A stretch of 64,000 nt of DNA from assembly GCA_964632945.1 (NCBI GenBank), contig CAZWCX010000017.1, forward strand, positions 13,301 through 77,300, given 5' to 3'. The position numbers and the translations under genes are program-made. Shown here one piece after another: positions 34,953 through 43,992 of the stretch. This DNA is from CAZWCX01 sp964632945. Its GTDB lineage: Bacteria > Planctomycetota > MHYJ01 > WSZJ01 > CAZWCX01. How positions within the stretch are numbered: position 1 is the first letter of the stretch; each line of letters opens with the position of its first letter. The notes beneath the pieces are model-generated. The model saw nothing but the letters and a program-made list of their open reading frames with translations, was not told where the DNA came from and ran no database searches.

Positions 34953-35765
34953 TCATGCCGGCAGGTCGTGGGGATCGTGGCTGCAGAGGATCGTCAACTC
35001 GCCCGGGTGCGACCGCTGCAGGCTCCGCAGCCGCTCGCGGCTTCCGGCGCGCGCGGCGCCGTCCGACTGGACCAGGCGCTGGAAGAGCGCGAGTCCCCAC
35101 GGGCAACGCGGACGATCCAGGTCGATTTCGCGATGGTGGAAGTAGGCATCGCCGGCATGAAGGATCCAACGGTCCGGAGCGCGCACGGCGACGCCACAGT
35201 GACCCGGCGAGTGGCCGGGCAGCGGGAGCAGGACGACCTCGGCCGGGAATCCCTCCACCCGGCCGGCCGTCTCCAGACCGAACCACGGCGCCCCGCCGCC
35301 CCGGTGAAGCACCCAGTCCGGGCCGTGTTCCCAATGGACCGGCTTGTAGCGGAACCGGCCGCGCAAGGTCCGGCGCGACATGGCCGCCTCGTGCTCACGC
35401 TCGGAGACATGGACGCGCGCCCGCGGAAAGTCGGATATCCCGCCGGCATGATCGAGATCGAGGTGGGTGAGAACGATGTGACGGACGTCGTCGCGCGAGA
35501 ACCCCAGGCGCTCGACCCTTCGGGCGGCGGTCTCCTCGGGATCGAGACGGGGACGGGCGACGTGCAGGAAGTCGAAGCCGAGCCGGGAGCGCGGCGATCC
35601 GATGTCGCGAAGCCCGAGCCCGCTGTCGATCAGGAGGAGCCCCCCGTCGCACTCGACGAGCAGGCAGTGGCAGACCAGCCGGATGCCCCGGCTCCGGGAG
35701 CGAATGCCGGCGATGGCCGCCCCGACGGGCGACAGCGTGGCGCAGTTGAAATGGTGCACGCGCAT
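34953..35765 (-). CDS. Metallo-beta-lactamase-fold hydrolase (lactonase-like)
   Basis: The protein has 270 residues. The di-zinc motif 'HLDLDHAGG', then 'PLPGHSPGHCG', the bridging Asp in 'HAGDAYFH' and a late His ('CSHDPHD') are all present. The arrangement resembles N-acyl-homoserine-lactonase-type and related MBL hydrolases acting on esters, lactones or thioesters. The start at 35765 was chosen because the longer frame overlaps homoserine dehydrogenase. It is 51 bp upstream of the small monooxygenase partner gene on the same strand. The substrate is unknown. Confidence 0.85.
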   Translation of the reverse strand: MRVHHFNCATLSPVGAAIAGIRSRSRGIRLVCHCLLVECDGGLLLIDSGLGLRDIGSPRSRLGFDFLHVARPRLDPEETAARRVERLGFSRDDVRHIVLTHLDLDHAGGISDFPRARVHVSEREHEAAMSRRTLRGRFRYKPVHWEHGPDWVLHRGGGAPWFGLETAGRVEGFPAEVVLLPLPGHSPGHCGVAVRAPDRWILHAGDAYFHHREIDLDRPRCPWGLALFQRLVQSDGAARAGSRERLRSLQRSHPGELTILCSHDPHDLPA

Positions 35766-35809
35766 CGCCGCAGAGTGCCGCCGGGACTCGCCCCTGTCAA
35801 GCCCCTCCG

Positions 35810-37294
35810 CTACGACTCGCCTTCCGGGTCGAAGACACGGAGCACCACGGGGCGTCCCACGAGCACGGGCAACCGCGCGATCTGGTCCACCGCCCGGCGC
35901 AGGACCCGCTCGGAACAGTGGTGGGCCAGAATGGTGACGTTCCCGGTCTTGGGTGACGCCGCCTCCGGGTCCCCGGTCGGCGCCGCGGGATAGGGGTCGG
36001 CGGTCCCGGTTCCCCCCCCGTACCGCCCGCCCGCCCCCGGATCGCATTCGCCCCAACCTCCGACGGCGCTTCCGATCCTCTCCCCGCTTCCCGGCGCCGC
36101 GCAGCCGACGAGTTCCCCGACCGAGGCGCGGATCTGCACCCGCCGGACCGCCGGGACCTTCACCAGCGCGGCGGACGCGTGGCGGATCGAGATGCCGTGG
36201 TTCCCCAGAATCGTCGTGATCAACCCGATCACGCCGGGCAAGTCCCGGATCGGGAATCGCAGGTACGCCTCGCACGCGGACTCGAACCGGAGCGGTCGCG
36301 GCTCCGCGGCCGGCGGCGGGAGTCCCCCCGAGCGGTCCAGCGCGGCATCGATCACGTCCGCCAGCACGGCGGTCGCCGTCGGACGCGCCCCCGCGCCCTT
36401 CCCTTCGAACATCATGGCCCCGATCGCCTCCCCTTCGACCAGCACGGCGTTGTTCTCGTCCCGAACGGTCGCCAGGGGATGCGTCTCCGGCAGGAGGACC
36501 GGCTCGACCCGCAGCTCCAACTCGCCGCCGAAGTCCCGCGCCCGCGCCAGGTGCTTGATCACGTAGCCGAGGTCGCGGGCGGCGCGAACGTCCTCGAGCC
36601 CCAGACTCCGGATCCCCTCGACCGGGACCTGCTCCGGCAGGACGCGCGCTCCGAAGGCGAGTTCCGACAAGACGACCAGTTTCTGCGCCGCGTCCACTCC
36701 GTCCACGTCCAGAGACGGATCGGCCTCGGCGAATCCGCGTTCCTGCGCCCGGCGAAGCGCCTCCTCGAACGAAAGAGCGTCTTCCGCCATGCGGGTGAGG
36801 ATGAAATTGCACGTGCCGTTGACGATCCCGGACAACCCGCGGATCGTGTCCCCCACCAGTCCCTGGCCCAATGCCCGGAGAATCGGCAGGCCGCCGCAGA
36901 CGCTCGCTTCGAATCCGAGCCGCACCCCCCGCGCCGCCGCCAGCCGGAAGAGGTCCGGCCCGGACTGCGCCAGCAGCGCCTTGTTGGCCGTGACGACCGG
37001 CTTGCCCGCCCGCAGGGCTCGGGTCACATAGTCCCGCGCGGGCTCCACGCCGCCGATCAATTCGACCACCACGTCGACATCGTCGGCCTCGACCACCTGC
37101 TCGACGCGGTCGGTGATCCGCGAACGCTCCACCGGGCGGGACTTGCGCAGATCGCGCACCAGGACTCGCTGAATCTCCAACTCCACTCCCGACCGCGCGG
37201 CAAGCCGGCCGCGATTCTCCGCCAACAACTCCGCCAGTCCGCTCCCCACGACGCCGCAGCCCAGCAGGCCGAGACGGATCCGTTTCGTCGCCAC
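35810..37294 (-). CDS. hom: Homoserine dehydrogenase with interrupted ACT domain
   Basis: This enzyme reduces aspartate semialdehyde to homoserine for methionine and threonine synthesis. It has 494 residues. The N-terminal Rossmann motif 'LGLLGCGVVGSGLAELL', 'VTANKALLA', 'NGTCNFILTRM' and the catalytic region 'GFAEADPSLDVDGVDAAQK' are clear. An ACT regulatory domain starts near 345 ('LPGVIGLITTILGNHGIS'). It is split by about 58 Gly/Pro-rich residues (about 390-447) before the closing 'GNVTILAHH' strand, which is not usual. The start is GTG 37294 behind GGAGAGG. It lies downstream of the gamma-synthase gene in the same direction, a sulfur amino acid pair. Confidence 0.95.
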   Translation of the reverse strand: MATKRIRLGLLGCGVVGSGLAELLAENRGRLAARSGVELEIQRVLVRDLRKSRPVERSRITDRVEQVVEADDVDVVVELIGGVEPARDYVTRALRAGKPVVTANKALLAQSGPDLFRLAAARGVRLGFEASVCGGLPILRALGQGLVGDTIRGLSGIVNGTCNFILTRMAEDALSFEEALRRAQERGFAEADPSLDVDGVDAAQKLVVLSELAFGARVLPEQVPVEGIRSLGLEDVRAARDLGYVIKHLARARDFGGELELRVEPVLLPETHPLATVRDENNAVLVEGEAIGAMMFEGKGAGARPTATAVLADVIDAALDRSGGLPPPAAEPRPLRFESACEAYLRFPIRDLPGVIGLITTILGNHGISIRHASAALVKVPAVRRVQIRASVGELVGCAAPGSGERIGSAVGGWGECDPGAGGRYGGGTGTADPYPAAPTGDPEAASPKTGNVTILAHHCSERVLRRAVDQIARLPVLVGRPVVLRVFDPEGES

Positions 37295-37342
37295 GATCGC
37301 ACCTCTCCGAACCGTTCCCCGGAAATCACCTCGACCGATCGC

Positions 37343-38521
37343 TTACGCCCCCGCCGTCACGCACGCGGCCACCCGAACGCCGGCGAGCGCCTGCTCCAGG
37401 TCGAGCAGGAGGTCGCGTGCGTCTTCCAGTCCCACGCTCAAGCGGACCAGGCCGTCGGGAATGCCGTTGCGCCGGCGCACCTCCGGCTCCACGCTCGCGT
37501 GGGTCATCGTGGGCGGATGGCAAAGCAGGGACTTCACGGAGCCCAGCGACTCGGCCAGCGTGAACAGTCGCGTCCGCTTGGTGAAGCGCTTCGCCTCGTC
37601 GACGTCGCACCGGAGCTCGAAGGAGAGCATCGCCCCGAAGTCCCGCTGCTGCGCGCGGGCGATCGCGTGTCCCGGATGCGTCGCCAACCCCGGGTAGAAG
37701 ACGCGCGCCACCTTCGGGTGCCCGGCGAGGTACTCGGCGATCTTCCGCGCATTGGCGCAGTGGCGGTCCATGCGCACGCCCAGGGTCTTGATCCCCCGCA
37801 GGGTGAGAAAACAGTCCTGGGGGCCGGGGATTGCCCCCACCGCATTCTGGAAGAACCGCAACCGTTCCCACAACTCGGGATCCCGGACCACCAGGGCGCC
37901 TCCGATCACGTCGGCGTGGCCGTTCAAGTACTTCGTGGTCGAATGCACCACGATGTCCGCCCCCAGGTCGAGGGGGCGCTGCAGGTACGGAGTGGCGAAC
38001 GTGTTGTCGACCACCGTGAGCGCGCCATGCCGCTTCGCGATCCGGGAGGCCGACGCCAGGTCGGTCACCTGCAGGAGCGGATTGGACGGGGTCTCCAGCC
38101 AAAGGAACCGCGTCCGCGGCGTGAACTCCCGCTCGATCGCCTCCAGGTCCGTGGCGTCGGCGAACGAGAACTCCACGCCGAACTTCCGGTAGACCTTTGT
38201 GAAGATCCGGTACGCCCCGCCGTAGAGGTCTCGACAGGCCACGACATGGTCGCCGGACTGCAGCAGGTTGAGACCGGTGTTGATCGCCGCCAGACCGCTG
38301 GCGAACGCGAGGCCGTGCGTGGAACCTTCCAGCGCCGCCACGCATTGCTCGAGTGCCTTGCGCGTCGGATTCTCCGTGCGGGAGTAGCTGAAGCCCTTCG
38401 TCACTCCGGGCTCGATCTGTTCAAACGTGCTGGTCTGGTAGATCGGGAAGGTCACCGCGCCGGTTTCCGGGTCGTTGGGCTGGCCGGCGTGGATGGCCAG
38501 GGTGTCGAACTCGAAGCCCAT
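37343..38521 (-). CDS. Cystathionine gamma-synthase/gamma-lyase family PLP enzyme
   Basis: The protein has 392 residues. Motifs of the Cys/Met metabolism PLP family are 'YSRTENPTRKALE', 'FASGLAAINTGLNLL', and the PLP lysine in 'HSTTKYLNGHADVIGG'. Sequence alone does not separate cystathionine gamma-synthase, gamma-lyase and O-acetylhomoserine sulfhydrylase; linkage to homoserine dehydrogenase favours a biosynthetic role (transsulfuration or sulfhydrylation). The start at 38521 has GGAGG upstream. A strong promoter with nested inverted repeats lies 120 bp upstream. Confidence 0.93.
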   Translation of the reverse strand: MGFEFDTLAIHAGQPNDPETGAVTFPIYQTSTFEQIEPGVTKGFSYSRTENPTRKALEQCVAALEGSTHGLAFASGLAAINTGLNLLQSGDHVVACRDLYGGAYRIFTKVYRKFGVEFSFADATDLEAIEREFTPRTRFLWLETPSNPLLQVTDLASASRIAKRHGALTVVDNTFATPYLQRPLDLGADIVVHSTTKYLNGHADVIGGALVVRDPELWERLRFFQNAVGAIPGPQDCFLTLRGIKTLGVRMDRHCANARKIAEYLAGHPKVARVFYPGLATHPGHAIARAQQRDFGAMLSFELRCDVDEAKRFTKRTRLFTLAESLGSVKSLLCHPPTMTHASVEPEVRRRNGIPDGLVRLSVGLEDARDLLLDLEQALAGVRVAACVTAGA

Positions 38522-38614
38522 GGAAGCCTCCTCTCCTGCCTTCGTTATCGGCGAATACCTGGACTCGTTTGGCGGACAAGCGATCATCGATGCGGATGCA
38601 TCATTCGCGATCCT

Positions 38615-38655
38615 GTACATATGTCGGTGATAACGGAGCATATGTACGCTATCAC
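38615..38655 (-). promoter_or_regulatory. Nested inverted repeats, candidate operator
   Basis: GTACATATG (38615-38623) and CATATGTAC (38639-38647) form a perfect 9-bp inverted repeat, and GTGATA (38627-38632) and TATCAC (38650-38655) a second, interleaved one. Each CATATG core is itself palindromic, so the site can also be read as two dimer sites centred about 23 bp apart. The block covers the -10 and the first transcribed bases of the gamma-synthase promoter, which suits a repressor. Confidence 0.6.
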
Positions 38656-38669
38656 GAACTCGATGTCAA
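38641..38669 (-). promoter_or_regulatory. Promoter of the gamma-synthase/homoserine dehydrogenase pair
   Basis: On the minus strand a perfect TTGACA (complement of 38664-38669) is followed after 17 bp by TACATA (complement of 38641-38646). Transcription should begin near 38634, leaving a leader of about 110 bases before the ATG. Confidence 0.6.
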
Positions 38670-38856
38670 GGGGGAATCCGGCGGGGAAAGGAGAAATTTC
38701 CCGATCGGGCAAGTGGGGCGGCGCCCGGAGAGCAACGCCGGGGCCCGCCCGGGAGAGGGCGGGTGCGCACCGCGATCGGCCGGCGCCGGTGACGATCCGC
38801 GGCGACGGAGGGGCCGCGACGCGGTTCGGGTCGGGGCGCCGCGACGGGGGATCCGG

Positions 38857-40605
38857 CTAGCGGGTCGACTTCACGATCCGGCCGGTGGCGTCGACGAAGT
38901 CGATCAGCCGGACTTTCGCGATCAATTGGTGGACGCCGATGTCGCGGTCCGCCTGGGGGAGGATATCCTCCTTGGAGTCCGCCACCGAGTAGTAGATGCG
39001 CACGCGACTGGCGGGACTGGAGGCGAACCCGGCGAGATCCGGGACGCGCCCGGTCGGGATGCCGGTCCCGCTGCCGCCGGTGAGGACCGCGCGCAGGGTA
39101 CTGAACTCCTGGCCCGACTGGACGAGGCACGGGCGCAGGAGCGACCCGGCGACGTCGATTTCCACGAACGATCCGCTGGACTTCTGGTCCCCGTCCGGGG
39201 ACTGGTTGACGAACTCGGTCACGTAAACCTGCTGGGCGACCGACGGGGAGACGGCGCCCACGCCGAAGAGCTGGCGCACCTGCTCGAGGGTGCGGGACGC
39301 CGCGGCCGCGTCTCCCTGCAGGGGGGTTGCGGACTTCCGGATGGCCGAGAATTCCTCTTCCTCCGTACCCACCTTGGCCTTGTAGCCGGGATCGACGGTG
39401 GCGCGTTCTTCCGCCGAGATCCACCGGTCTTCCCACCAGACCGGAGCGGCGAGCAGTTCTTCGGCGCCTTCAATCAGGGCGGCGCCGCCGACGCGGACCA
39501 TGCGCGTCTCGGTCTGCTCATACGCGGTCATGGTGCCGCTCAGACGGCGATCGAGGAAGGTCCAGCAGTCCTGAACCTTGTCCGGCGCCGGCTCGGGCCG
39601 CTTTGCGGGGTCCTTGCCCTTGCACGTGACGCAGGTGATCTTCCCGCCGTCGATCGACTTGTTCATGCGGGCATCGGGCCGGACGGCCGTACTGTGCATC
39701 CGGCGCGCCTTGCACCGCTTGCACAGGATGTTTCCCCACCCGTCGCATTCCTTGCAGGGGATCTCCTCGGTTCCCTTCGAGGACATCCTCTTACGTACGC
39801 CGTCGCCCCCGCAGCTCTTGCAGTCCTTGGCCCCCGGCCCCTTGCACTCCGGGCAGGTCACGTGGTGGGACCCCTTGCACGTCTTGCAGGGGATCTGGCT
39901 TTCGCAGTACGCCACGACGTCGGCCACCGTCCGGCCCAGGATTTCCTCGACCCGGGGGCGCAAGCCGCTGCGGCGGCCGGTTGCGAAGGCTTCGATCGCC
40001 TCCTCGAACTTGAGATCGCGGACGTGCTCGATCCCGCGCAGGAGGTTGCGGTCGTCGTCCTTGAGCACCTGCTGGACCGAATCCTTGACCTGCTCGAATC
40101 GTTCTGCGCAGGCGGGGTTGTTGGGGTCCGCCAGCAGGGCCCGCATGTAGAATTGCGCCGCCCGGTACCGGTCGTTTCGCTGGTTGAGGTGATAGTCGCC
40201 GAGGAACAGTTGTCCCTCGGTGTAGAACTGCTGCGGATCCAGGGCCATTGCCAGCGACACCATGCGCAGGCCGAGGTCTTCGCGCTTGATCTCCTGGAGG
40301 CACCACTTCCCGGTCTCGAGATAGCGCGCCGGGTCCGCGGGCGTCAGCGCGTGCAGGCGCTCGCCCAGGATCTCGACGTTGCTCTTCTGGCGCACGATCT
40401 CGACCACGTCCTTGCGCGGGATGGTCATCGAGCCGCGGGCCATTTCGACCTTGATCTCGTCGTCGGTCTCCGAGACGATGCGCCCGTCGAGGGTGCGTCC
40501 GTCCTTCAGCTTGATCAAGTCGGCGTGCGCCCGCGCTGCGGCCGCGGCGGCGATCAGGCCGGCCAAGAGGAGGACCGTGAAACGGAATGCGGCAGGGCAA
40601 GTCAT
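38857..40605 (-). CDS. Exported protein with DnaJ-type cysteine-rich zinc-finger region
   Basis: The protein has 582 residues. A signal peptide ('FTVLLLAGLIAAAAAARA') precedes a small domain 'LIKLKDGRTLDGRIVSET', like SHD1/SM-like modules that open other planctomycetal exported proteins, then a TPR-like helical region. From about 235 to 345 there are six CxxC pairs with CxxCxG spacing ('CKTCKG', 'CPECKG', 'CKSCGG', 'CKECDG', 'CKRCKA', 'CVTCKG'), as in the DnaJ cysteine-rich domain. The C-terminal 240 residues are unknown. It starts 32 bp after the zinc/TPR membrane protein and is probably in its operon. An exported zinc-finger chaperone-like scaffold is possible. Confidence 0.82.
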   Translation of the reverse strand: MTCPAAFRFTVLLLAGLIAAAAAARAHADLIKLKDGRTLDGRIVSETDDEIKVEMARGSMTIPRKDVVEIVRQKSNVEILGERLHALTPADPARYLETGKWCLQEIKREDLGLRMVSLAMALDPQQFYTEGQLFLGDYHLNQRNDRYRAAQFYMRALLADPNNPACAERFEQVKDSVQQVLKDDDRNLLRGIEHVRDLKFEEAIEAFATGRRSGLRPRVEEILGRTVADVVAYCESQIPCKTCKGSHHVTCPECKGPGAKDCKSCGGDGVRKRMSSKGTEEIPCKECDGWGNILCKRCKARRMHSTAVRPDARMNKSIDGGKITCVTCKGKDPAKRPEPAPDKVQDCWTFLDRRLSGTMTAYEQTETRMVRVGGAALIEGAEELLAAPVWWEDRWISAEERATVDPGYKAKVGTEEEEFSAIRKSATPLQGDAAAASRTLEQVRQLFGVGAVSPSVAQQVYVTEFVNQSPDGDQKSSGSFVEIDVAGSLLRPCLVQSGQEFSTLRAVLTGGSGTGIPTGRVPDLAGFASSPASRVRIYYSVADSKEDILPQADRDIGVHQLIAKVRLIDFVDATGRIVKSTR

Positions 40606-40637
40606 CTCCGTCTCTCCCAACGGTGGTCTTCGGGGCT

Positions 40638-43600
40638 CTAGGGGCGCAACGACGGGTCCGCGGCGATCAGGTGGAGGATCTCCACCAGGGCGGTGATGCC
40701 GTTGCGCAGCTGGTCGAGCACGGCCGACGCCTTCAGCTCGCGCTGTTCGAAGCGTCGTTGGATGGCGCGTTGCTGCTCCTCGTACAGCTTGCGGCGGTCC
40801 AGCGTGCTGAGCAGCAGGTCGGCGGTCTTGACCGAGAGGTAGACCTCGCCGCAAAGCGACTGCAGGCCGTTCTGGGAGAAGTCCCGCTGCACCCGGCGGA
40901 GGGTCTGGATCCGCTGCAACTGCTCCTGCGTGCTTTGCGCGTCGGAAAGGACGGACACGAGCAGACTGAGGAGCGAGCCGACGCCGCCGGCCCGGGCCGC
41001 CGCGCGCATGTCGGTCGCCATTCCCGCGTCGACCTTCTGCCGGATCTCCTCGAGGAGGCGGTCGAGTTCGTCGGCGCGGGCCTTGGACTCGTCGCGCCGG
41101 CGGATCACGATCGCGAGCGACTCGGAGACCTCCCCGAGGACGGTGATCCAGTCCGACATGCTCTGTTCGAGTTCGGCCTCGAGATCCTCCCGCCGGCGGT
41201 TGGCCGTGGGCGCCGTGGCAAGTCGTCCGAACAGGGCGTGGAAGCTCGATGCCGACTGCATGGAACGTTCCACGTTTCCCGCGAGCACGGCGGTGAGGGC
41301 GTTCAGCGCGTGCGACCCGGCCGTGACGTAGTCCCAGAGGTAGGGATAGGGCAGGGCCTGCGTCGCGAACCGCGGCACGACGTCCGCGCAGGTCTTGAGC
41401 GCGTAGGAATAGACTTCCTTGTCCGCCACGACGCCGCCGGTTTCCATGATTCCTCGGGCCCGCTCGTGGCGCACGCCGAACGGAACGGCCTCGAGGTATC
41501 GCCGCATGGCATCGGCGGCGGCGGACTCCTTCTTGAGGGTTTGATACGTCAGGCCCAACTCGAAGAGCGCCTCGGGGTCCTGGCCGGCCGCGTACGCGGC
41601 ACGCAACTCACCGAGCGCCGCGAGCGGATTGCCCGATTCGCGCAGGGAGATGCCGAGCTGGAGTCGGGCGTAGTAGGACTGCGGCGACTGCGCCAGGATC
41701 TCCTTGAGCCGGCTCACGCAGCCCGCGGCGTCCCCGGCCTCGCGCATGCGGCGCGCCTCGATCGCGCGGAGTTCCGGGTCCGCGGGCGAACGGGAGAGCA
41801 ATTCCTTGATCGCGGCATCCGCCTTCACCTTGTCGGGCATGGCCGCGCTGGCCAGTCCGATCTTGAAACCGACCAGCGGAAAGGCCGAGTTCAGGCTGCG
41901 CAGCTCTTCGAACGCCGTCTTGGCCTCCTCCGGCCGGTCGAGCAGGAGGAGGGCGTTGCCGACGCGATCGAGGATCTCGGGGCTGCGGTTCTGCGTGAAC
42001 GCATTGCGCAGGAAGTTGATTCCCTGGTCCGGTTCGCCGGCCTGGATGGCGAGTTGCCCGGCCAGCATCGACACTTCCGCGTCGAAGACCTGGAAGATCA
42101 ACTGCTTGGCGACGACATAAGCCTCCGCGTCGCGCCCGAGCTTGTGCAGCGAGATCGCCTGGATCTTGCGGGCTTCGGTCTGTTGGGCGTCCGCGGCGGC
42201 GATCTGTTCCGCGTACTGGAGCGCTTTGTCGTACACCCCCTGGGCGAAGTAGAGCGTGGTGCGCTTGAGGTCGAGGTTGACCGAGCCGGGGACGCGCTGG
42301 CTGACGCGTTCGATCAACTCCAGGGCCTCGACGTATTTCTTCTGGTCGATGAGGATCTGCGCCAGGCGGCCGGCGATGTCCGCGTCGTCGGGCCGGGCCT
42401 CCAGCACCTTGCGAAACTGGGCGGCGGCCTCCTCCTTGCGCCCGGGGATCTTGGACTCGTAGAGGTAGGCGAGCATCTCGTTGGCGTCGAGCAGGTCCGG
42501 CCTGGTTTCCAGCGCCTTGCGGTACCACCGCTCCGCTTCCTTGGTGTCCTCCAGGCGCTCGGCGGCGCCGCCCAGGACCAGCATGGCCGGGGTATGGTCC
42601 GGCTTGATCGAGAGCGCCCTCTCCATGGCCTGCAGCGCTTCGCGGTTCTTCTTCAGCTTGAAGTACGTCACGCCGAGTTCGTACCACGCCTCGAGAAAAT
42701 CGGGCTTCTTCTGCGTCGCCTGACGGAAGTAGTGGGACTGTTCCTCGAGCTTGACGGTCTTGTCGATGCTCCCCATCGTGCCGTCGTCCTGGACGGCGAG
42801 CATGCCGCGGTGGAGGTCGGCGGCGCGCCAGGCGCGGCTGCCCGCCCCGTCGGCCGCGGTCCCCTGCGAGGCCTTGCCCAGGTCGTAGTAGTACTGGGCG
42901 TCGCGCGAGATGTGCAGGTAGAGATAGACGATGCCCACCACCCCGAGGATCGCGGTTCCGCCCCAGAGGAGGTAGGGACGCAGTTCGTGGTAGAGCGAGT
43001 ACTCGCTGCTCGCGAGCACTCGACCGCCGCTGCCCGAGGCCATCCCGGCGAGCCGGCGGCAGGACTCGCGCACGCAGCCGTCGGACTTGCGCATGCAGTC
43101 GTCGTGGTAGAAGTCGCCGCAGTGCTCGCAGGACTGCCGCGGCATCCCCTCGCGAATGTCGACGCCGCAGAACATGCAGCGGACGCCGGGAGGCGCCTCG
43201 GCGCGACGCGCGGCGACGGGCGTGGGCTCCGGCCCGGGCCGACGGACCGCGGGAGGAGTCGCCTTGCCGGGGGTCGCCGGCGTGGGCCGCGCGCTCTTCA
43301 CCGGCGGAGCCGGGGGCCGGGCCGGTCGCGCGGGCGGGGACGCCGGGACCGGCGCGGCGTTCACCTTGTCGAGCGGCAGCAGCAGGTCGTCGATCTCGAC
43401 TTTGAACGGCGTTCCCGGCGACGGCGAACCGGTCGCGTGGGCGGGCGAATCGAGCAGTTCGAGGTCGTCCCCCGCCGGCGGCGACGCGGCGGCCGCCTTG
43501 ATCATGTCGGCCTGGCCGGCGGTGATGAAGTCGCGCTTGATCAACACGTCCAGCAGGCCGCCGCGCTCCCGCCCTTGCTTGATGTCGTTCAGGCAGCGGG

Positions 43601-43673
43601 CCACCTGGTCGTCGGTCGCCAACCGACGACCCGTGACGAGCTTCGCGTGCTGCAAGTCAAGCGGCGTGGTCAT
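40638..43673 (-). CDS. Membrane TPR protein with GspE-type N-domain and zinc finger
   Basis: The protein has 1011 residues. Residues 1-60 resemble the N-terminal helical domain of type II secretion/type IV pilus ATPases ('GRRLATDDQVARCLNDIK', 'LLDVLIKRDFITAGQADMI'). A Pro/Ala linker, a Cys/His zinc finger (about 166-194: 'CMFCGVDIREG', 'CEHCGDFYHDDCM') and one membrane segment ('TAILGVVGIVYLYLHI', about 238-255) follow. The rest is about a dozen TPRs ('AWYELGVTYFKLKKNREAL') and a C-terminal coiled coil. It is divergent from a PilB/GspE-like ATPase that itself lacks this N-domain. It may be an assembly or scaffold protein for a pilus or secretion machine, by inference. Confidence 0.85.
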   Translation of the reverse strand: MTTPLDLQHAKLVTGRRLATDDQVARCLNDIKQGRERGGLLDVLIKRDFITAGQADMIKAAAASPPAGDDLELLDSPAHATGSPSPGTPFKVEIDDLLLPLDKVNAAPVPASPPARPARPPAPPVKSARPTPATPGKATPPAVRRPGPEPTPVAARRAEAPPGVRCMFCGVDIREGMPRQSCEHCGDFYHDDCMRKSDGCVRESCRRLAGMASGSGGRVLASSEYSLYHELRPYLLWGGTAILGVVGIVYLYLHISRDAQYYYDLGKASQGTAADGAGSRAWRAADLHRGMLAVQDDGTMGSIDKTVKLEEQSHYFRQATQKKPDFLEAWYELGVTYFKLKKNREALQAMERALSIKPDHTPAMLVLGGAAERLEDTKEAERWYRKALETRPDLLDANEMLAYLYESKIPGRKEEAAAQFRKVLEARPDDADIAGRLAQILIDQKKYVEALELIERVSQRVPGSVNLDLKRTTLYFAQGVYDKALQYAEQIAAADAQQTEARKIQAISLHKLGRDAEAYVVAKQLIFQVFDAEVSMLAGQLAIQAGEPDQGINFLRNAFTQNRSPEILDRVGNALLLLDRPEEAKTAFEELRSLNSAFPLVGFKIGLASAAMPDKVKADAAIKELLSRSPADPELRAIEARRMREAGDAAGCVSRLKEILAQSPQSYYARLQLGISLRESGNPLAALGELRAAYAAGQDPEALFELGLTYQTLKKESAAADAMRRYLEAVPFGVRHERARGIMETGGVVADKEVYSYALKTCADVVPRFATQALPYPYLWDYVTAGSHALNALTAVLAGNVERSMQSASSFHALFGRLATAPTANRRREDLEAELEQSMSDWITVLGEVSESLAIVIRRRDESKARADELDRLLEEIRQKVDAGMATDMRAAARAGGVGSLLSLLVSVLSDAQSTQEQLQRIQTLRRVQRDFSQNGLQSLCGEVYLSVKTADLLLSTLDRRKLYEEQQRAIQRRFEQRELKASAVLDQLRNGITALVEILHLIAADPSLRP

Positions 43674-43992
43674 GGTTCCCCTTATACGGGTCCCGCCGGG
43701 GGGACTCAATACTTTATTCCGGTCACCCGATGCAGACGGTCGAGGCGCCATGACGTTTCCTCCACGAGAGACGCGGCATCGGAATTGCAATCCCCGTGCC
43801 CGTGTACGGGGAGACGGGCAAACCCCGGAAAATCGCCCGGAGGCCGCAGGTACGGCGCGCCTGCGTCCCTTCCGCCGGCCGAGAGGCGGCGGTCCACCGC
43901 GCGCCGGCCTGCTACCCATCGGCGCACTGCCCCGGGATGGGGCATCGCACCGACCGCGGCGCGGGCCGTTGACAGCCCGGGAGGCCTTTGCC
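43674..43992. other. Divergent intergenic region before the PilB/GspE-like ATPase
   Basis: Besides the minus-strand promoter, this 319-bp gap holds a 6-bp hairpin around 43792-43811 (CCCCGT with ACGGGG) and a longer-range CCGATGC/GCATCGG repeat, so the ATPase leader RNA may be folded. I could not match it to a known riboswitch and see no small gene. Confidence 0.35.
43681..43709 (-). promoter_or_regulatory. Promoter of the zinc/TPR membrane protein, likely leaderless
   Basis: TTGAGT (complement of 43704-43709) and TATAAG (complement of 43681-43686) are spaced by 17 bp. The -10 ends 7 bp before the ATG at 43673, so transcription should start at about the start codon. AAGGGG sits inside the same 7 bp but would not be transcribed as a leader. 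Confidence 0.55.

Larger units (their letters stand above)
38522..38856. other. Intergenic region upstream of the gamma-synthase gene
   Basis: This 335-bp gap holds the promoter and operator described separately (38615-38669) and a transcribed leader of about 110 bases. From 38670 to 38856 I see only GC-rich sequence with no gene or motif. No SAM-riboswitch core was recognised. Confidence 0.5.

Noticed and set aside
38522..38640. SAM riboswitch in the leader of the gamma-synthase gene
   Set aside because: No conserved SAM-I or SAM-II core sequence is present; the inverted repeats fit a DNA operator better.
43674..43992. Possible c-di-GMP riboswitch before the PilB/GspE-like ATPase (GGGCAAACC and a GAAA stretch)
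   Set aside because: The second conserved half and the required pairing of the GEMM class could not be found; only generic hairpins remain.
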